A DNA stretch of 52,221 nucleotides, from positions 1 through 52,221 of the forward strand of contig VBCH01000215.1 in the NCBI GenBank assembly GCA_005884455.1, given 5' to 3'. The translations under genes were made by a program, and so were the position numbers. Positions within the stretch are counted from its first letter, which is position 1. Every line of letters begins with the position of its first letter. Origin of the DNA: Betaproteobacteria bacterium. Lineage in GTDB: Bacteria; Pseudomonadota; Gammaproteobacteria; Burkholderiales; SG8-39. Below are positions 48,960 through 52,221 of the stretch, one piece after another. A model generated the notes under the pieces. The model did not search any database. It was not told the DNA's origin and saw only the letters and a program-made list of their open reading frames with translations.

Positions 48960-50444
48960 CTAGAATCTCGGCAGCTCGGAGTGCGGCAGCTGCCCGCCTC
49001 GCGCTCGCATGCGGCCGAACTCTGCGCAGCGGTGCAGGGTCGGGATGTTCTTGCCGGGATTGAGGAGGCCCCCGGGATCGAAGGCGCGTTTCACCCCCTG
49101 GAAGCGCTCGATCTCCGCTCGCGCGAACTGCACGCACATCTGGTTGATCTTCTCCACTCCCACACCGTGCTCGCCGGTGATGGTGCCGCCGACCTCGATG
49201 CACTTTTCCAGCACTTCGCCCGCGAAGCGCTCGGTGCGCTCGAGCTGGGCGGGGTCGTTCGCATCGAAAAGGATGAGCGGATGCAGGTTGCCGTCGCCGG
49301 CATGGAACACGTTGGGGCAGCGCAGGCCGTACTTCTTCTCCATCTCCGCGATGAATTTCAGTATCTCGCCCAATTTCTTTCGCGGAATGGTCCCGTCCAT
49401 GCAGTAGTAGTCGGGCGAGATGCGGCCCACCGCGGGAAATGCCGCCTTGCGACCGGCCCAGAACCTCTGGCGCTCCGCCTCGGAGCCCGAGACGCGGATG
49501 GCGGTCGCCCCTGCGCGCCGCAACACCTCCGCCATGCCGGCAATGCCCTCCTCGACTTCCTCGGGGGTGCCGTCCGCCTCGCACAAGAGGAGCGCGGCAG
49601 CTTCGAGATCGTAGCCGGCGTGCACGAATTCCTCCACCGCGCGCGCGGCCGGCCGGTCCATCATCTCCAGGCCGGAAGGCACGACGCCCGCCGCGATGAC
49701 CTCGGCCACTGCATTGCCCGCCTTCTCCACGTCGTCGAACGAGGCGAGGATGACCCGCGCCGCCTCGGGACGCGGCAACAGCCTCACCGTGATCTCGGTC
49801 GCGACGGCGAGCATACCCTCCGAGCCGATCATGAGCGCAAGCAGGTCGAGCCCGGGCGAGTCGAGCGCTTCGCTGCCGAACTCCACGACCTCGCCCTCGA
49901 TCGTGACCGCGCGCACCCGCAGGACGTTGTGCAGCGTGAGGCCGTATTTCAGGCAGTGCACGCCGCCCGAGTTCTCGGCGACGTTGCCGCCGATCGAGCA
50001 GGCGATCTGCGAGGAGGGATCGGGCGCATAGAAAAGACCGCAGGGCGCCGCCGCATCCGAGATCGCGAGATTGGTAACTCCGGGCTGCACGCGCGCCGTT
50101 CGCGCCACCGGGTCGAGCGCGAGGATGCGCCGCATTTTCGCAAGCGACAGCAGCACGCCGTCCCCCATTGGGAGCGCGCCGCCGGAGAGGCCGGTGCCCG
50201 CGCCCCGGGCGACGACCGGCGCTTTCAGCTCGTGGCAGGCGGCGAGCACCTGCCGAACTTCCTCCTCGTTCGAGGGCAGCGCCACCACCATCGGCAGCTG
50301 CCGGTAGGCCGAGAGGCCGTCGCATTCGTAGGAGCGCGTGTCTTCCTCCGCGTGAAGCACGGCTTCTGCTGGCAGTATTTGGCGCAGACGTGCGGCGACT
50401 TCCGCTTGGCGGATAAAGTTGATGCCGGTCACCGCGATGTTCAT
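48960..50444 (-). CDS. glcD: glycolate oxidase subunit GlcD (FAD-linked)
   Basis: A 494-residue flavoprotein that oxidises glycolate (or D-lactate). The FAD domain contains PVVARGAGTGLSGGALPMGD, QPGVTNLAISDAAAPCGLFY, the YAPDPSSQIACSIGGNVAEN segment that is a hallmark of GlcD, and LMIGSEGMLAVATEITVRLL. The C-terminal cap has CPNVFHAGDGNLHPLILFD and TITGEHGVGVEKINQM, which hold the substrate-binding His residues. E. coli GlcD is 499 residues. The ATG at 50444 is ten bases after the hydroxypyruvate isomerase remnant and begins the oxidase genes of the operon. Confidence 0.95.
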   Translation of the reverse strand: MNIAVTGINFIRQAEVAARLRQILPAEAVLHAEEDTRSYECDGLSAYRQLPMVVALPSNEEEVRQVLAACHELKAPVVARGAGTGLSGGALPMGDGVLLSLAKMRRILALDPVARTARVQPGVTNLAISDAAAPCGLFYAPDPSSQIACSIGGNVAENSGGVHCLKYGLTLHNVLRVRAVTIEGEVVEFGSEALDSPGLDLLALMIGSEGMLAVATEITVRLLPRPEAARVILASFDDVEKAGNAVAEVIAAGVVPSGLEMMDRPAARAVEEFVHAGYDLEAAALLLCEADGTPEEVEEGIAGMAEVLRRAGATAIRVSGSEAERQRFWAGRKAAFPAVGRISPDYYCMDGTIPRKKLGEILKFIAEMEKKYGLRCPNVFHAGDGNLHPLILFDANDPAQLERTERFAGEVLEKCIEVGGTITGEHGVGVEKINQMCVQFARAEIERFQGVKRAFDPGGLLNPGKNIPTLHRCAEFGRMRARGGQLPHSELPRF

Positions 50445-50454
50445 CCCGACCAGC

Positions 50455-51100
50455 TTACAAGTATTTCTTCACCCACGCCAAGCCGTCTTCGGTTTTCCCC
50501 GCGGGGACGTATTCCGCGCCGATCCAACCCTGGTAGCCAAGCCGGTCGACGAGATCGAACAGGCGAGGGAAATCGATCTCTCCGGTTCCGGGCTCGTGAC
50601 GGCCGGGAACATCGGCGAACTGCATGTGCCCTATTCGAGCGAGGTTTGCCTCCAGGGTCTTGGCGAGATCGTCTCCCATCATTCGCATGTGAAAGAGGTC
50701 GTACTGCAATTTGAGATTGGCTGCGCCCACTTCGTCCATGAGCGCGAGCGCCTGGGCCGAGTTGTTCAGATAGAACCCGGGTACCGTTTGCGTATTGATG
50801 GGCTCGACGAGCAGCGTCATGCCGTGGCGCGCCAGCTCCACCGCGGCGTAGCGCAGGTTCCATACGTACGGGCAGACAGCCGATGCCGCGGTCGCCCTTC
50901 CCGGGATCGCCCGCGGGGATATTGATGAGCACCACCTCGACGCCGGCGTGCCGTGCGATCTCGCCGAGTTGACTCTTGCTCCACCCGTAGGGAAACTGGA
51001 TCTCGACCGCCTTGAAGCCCGCGTGCGCCGCCGCGTCGAAGCGCTCCGGAAACTCGAGCTCCTTGAACAGCATGCTGATGTTGGCGCAAAACCTCGGCAT
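50455..51100 (-). pseudogene. hyi: hydroxypyruvate isomerase gene with internal deletion and frameshift
   Basis: The first frame (ATG 51100) reads MPRFCANISMLFKELEFPER, then FKAVEIQFPYGWSKSQLGEI and NIPAGDPGKGDRGIGCLP, matching the N-terminal third of Hyi. Near 50865 it leaves homology. Another frame then gives WNLRYAAVELARHGMTLLVE, PINTQTVPGFYLNN, LQYDLFHMRMMGDDLAKTL, GRHEPGTGEIDFPRLFDL and a proper ending at 50455. The approximately 45 residues that normally lie between are missing. An internal deletion with a frameshift thus separates the two parts. Hyi converts hydroxypyruvate to tartronate semialdehyde, close to glyoxylate metabolism, which fits the glcDEF neighbours. An assembly error is possible. 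Confidence 0.85.
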
Positions 51101-51124
51101 GGTCCCGGGCCTCGAGCGGGAACC

Positions 51125-52221
51125 TCAGGCAGGCGCGGGCTTGCGCACAACCGGCCGCTCGTCGATCGGCAGATTCACGACGACGGAAATCACCGACAGC
51201 CCGATCGCGATCAGCCACACGAGCTGGTACGAGCCGGTGCGGTCGAAGAGATAGCCGCCGAGCCAGCCGCCGAAGAAGCTGCCGAGCTGGTGGAAGAAGA
51301 ACACGAAGCCGGACAGCATGGCGAGGTGCTTTACGCCGAAGATCCCGGCGACGACGCCGTTGGTGAGCGGCACCGTGCCGAGCCAGAGGAAGCCCATCGC
51401 CGCGGCGAACAGGTAGGCCGACACGGGCGTGAGCGGAAACGCGAGCAGCAGCGCGATCGCGACCCCGCGCGCGGCGTAGAGGCCGGAGAGCAGGTAGGTC
51501 TTCGAGAAACGGCCGCCGAGCTGCCCGGCGAGGTAGGAGCCGAAAATATTGAACAAGCCGATAAGCGCGAGCGAGATGGTACCGTCGCGAACGGTGAGCC
51601 CCTGGTCCATCAGGAACGCCGGGAAGTGCGTGCCGATGAAAACGACCTGGAAACCGCAGGCGAAGTAGCCCACCCCGAGCAGCCAGAAGCCCCTGTGGCG
51701 AAAAGCCTCCGCGAGCGCTTCTTTCAGCGACACACCCGCGCCGGCGGTGAGCGTGCCGTGGTAGCCCCTGTCAGCCACGCCGAACGAGGCCGGCATCACC
51801 ACGGCCACGAGCAGCGACAATGCGATCAGCGCGGAATACCAGCCGAGGCCGGTGATCAGGACGAGCGCAAGGGGCAGCAAAGCGAATTGGCCGAATGAGC
51901 CCGCGGCGCTGGCGATGCCGAGCACGACGCTCCTCCTCTCGGCAGAATACGCGCGCCCGAGCGCGCCGAAAACGATGTTGAAGGTGGTGCAGCTCATGCC
52001 GATGCCGACGAAGATGCCGATCGCGAGAGTCAGGCCCAGCGCAGTGGTCGAGTTCGCCATGAGCACGAGACCGAGCGCGTACAACAGGCCTCCCGCGAAG
52101 AGCACCGGTCGGGCTCCGAAGCGATCCGCGAGCATTCCGGTGAAAGGCTGCGTGATGCCCCACAGCAGGTTCTGCAAGGCGACGGCGAAACCGAACACCT
52201 CGCGGCCCCAGCCGTTGTCCA
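51125..52221 (-). CDS. major facilitator superfamily transporter, incomplete at window edge
   Basis: At least 364 residues of an MFS protein whose N-terminus lies beyond position 52221; the open frame is continuous to the edge, so the GTG at 52198 is not the true start. About ten membrane helices are visible. WGREVFGFAVALQNLLWGIT with GMLADRFGARPVLFAGG contains the MFS signature GxLADRFGxR after helix 2. AGQLGGRFSKTYLLSGLYAA and MLSGFVFFFHQLGSFFGGWL with GGYLFDRTGSYQLVW resemble the oxalate/formate and monocarboxylate branch. In this operon a small organic acid such as glycolate or glyoxylate is a reasonable guess. Its last codons overlap a short repeat also found at 14262-14273. Confidence 0.9.
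   Translation of the reverse strand, partial: DNGWGREVFGFAVALQNLLWGITQPFTGMLADRFGARPVLFAGGLLYALGLVLMANSTTALGLTLAIGIFVGIGMSCTTFNIVFGALGRAYSAERRSVVLGIASAAGSFGQFALLPLALVLITGLGWYSALIALSLLVAVVMPASFGVADRGYHGTLTAGAGVSLKEALAEAFRHRGFWLLGVGYFACGFQVVFIGTHFPAFLMDQGLTVRDGTISLALIGLFNIFGSYLAGQLGGRFSKTYLLSGLYAARGVAIALLLAFPLTPVSAYLFAAAMGFLWLGTVPLTNGVVAGIFGVKHLAMLSGFVFFFHQLGSFFGGWLGGYLFDRTGSYQLVWLIAIGLSVISVVVNLPIDERPVVRKPAPA

Noticed and set aside
48960-50325. Upstream part of a 721-residue minus-strand frame reaching into glcD
   Set aside because: Only the part from 48957 encodes a sensible exported protein; the rest is an out-of-frame reading of glcD.

Overview
The window is GC-rich, densely packed bacterial DNA and is most likely from a betaproteobacterium. 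That assignment rests on gene order: rsmI facing lpoA-yraN-diaA-dolP, rfaE2 beside a birA-coaX-SPOR gene block, split pntAA/pntAB/pntB, glcD/E/F, and a class A RNase P RNA. It is an inference; there is no rRNA or other taxonomic marker here. Many genes overlap by ATGA, GTGA or TTGA, and GTG and TTG starts are common.

Layout. Positions 1-2760 hold an ArsR repressor followed by three proteins with four SRPBCC/AHSA1 domains and a truncated Tat-exported serine hydrolase; a fossil ArsR tail lies inside the cluster. Positions 2768-4461 encode a YadG/YadH-type ABC-2 transporter. A class C-type serine hydrolase, cbiX, rnpB and a DUF1269-like membrane protein follow to 7.7 kb. Positions 7.7-17.8 kb are housekeeping: rsmI-pyrC-DUF3025 on the minus strand, lpoA-yraN-diaA-dolP on the plus strand, glutathione peroxidase, rfaE2, then birA-coaX-SPOR. 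Between birA and ugpQ is a gene-free 330-base stretch containing a well-formed promoter, several hairpins and a strong terminator, which together look like an undescribed small RNA.

Positions 17.8-29.1 kb carry an AhpD-like protein without its cysteines, a phosphoglucomutase/phosphomannomutase, a YheT hydrolase, an NTF2-like protein, an amidase, a 2-hydroxyacid dehydrogenase, a DctP-DctQ-DctM TRAP transporter with an intrinsic terminator between dctP and dctQM, and a NhaD-type antiporter. Positions 29.2-35.0 kb form a trehalose unit: a membrane-anchored, sensor-like trehalose-6-phosphate synthase, OtsB phosphatase, a GH15 hydrolase and a ROK sugar kinase. Together these could make trehalose, hydrolyse it and rephosphorylate the glucose. 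Facing it is the transhydrogenase operon pntAA-pntAB-pntB with a translationally coupled LutC-like LUD gene.

Positions 39.1-41.0 kb look like a remnant of an integron cassette array. Two attC sites (59 and 81 bases) flank a cassette whose DoxX-like membrane gene is broken by an internal deletion and frameshift. A lipoprotein gene and a small helical-protein gene lie just beyond. No integrase is in the window. Positions 41.1-52.2 kb form one long, tight minus-strand block: MFS transporter (cut by the window edge), hydroxypyruvate isomerase (broken), glcD, a small outer-membrane-like protein, glcE, glcF, an ABC exporter, a fused osmolyte binding protein/permease, a VOC protein and a quinone-reductase-like oxidoreductase. 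The core of this block oxidises glycolate to glyoxylate.

The observations most worth follow-up are the attC pair and its decayed cassette, the candidate small RNA upstream of ugpQ, the sensor-like trehalose synthase in a complete trehalose turnover operon, and two independent deletion-plus-frameshift pseudogenes.
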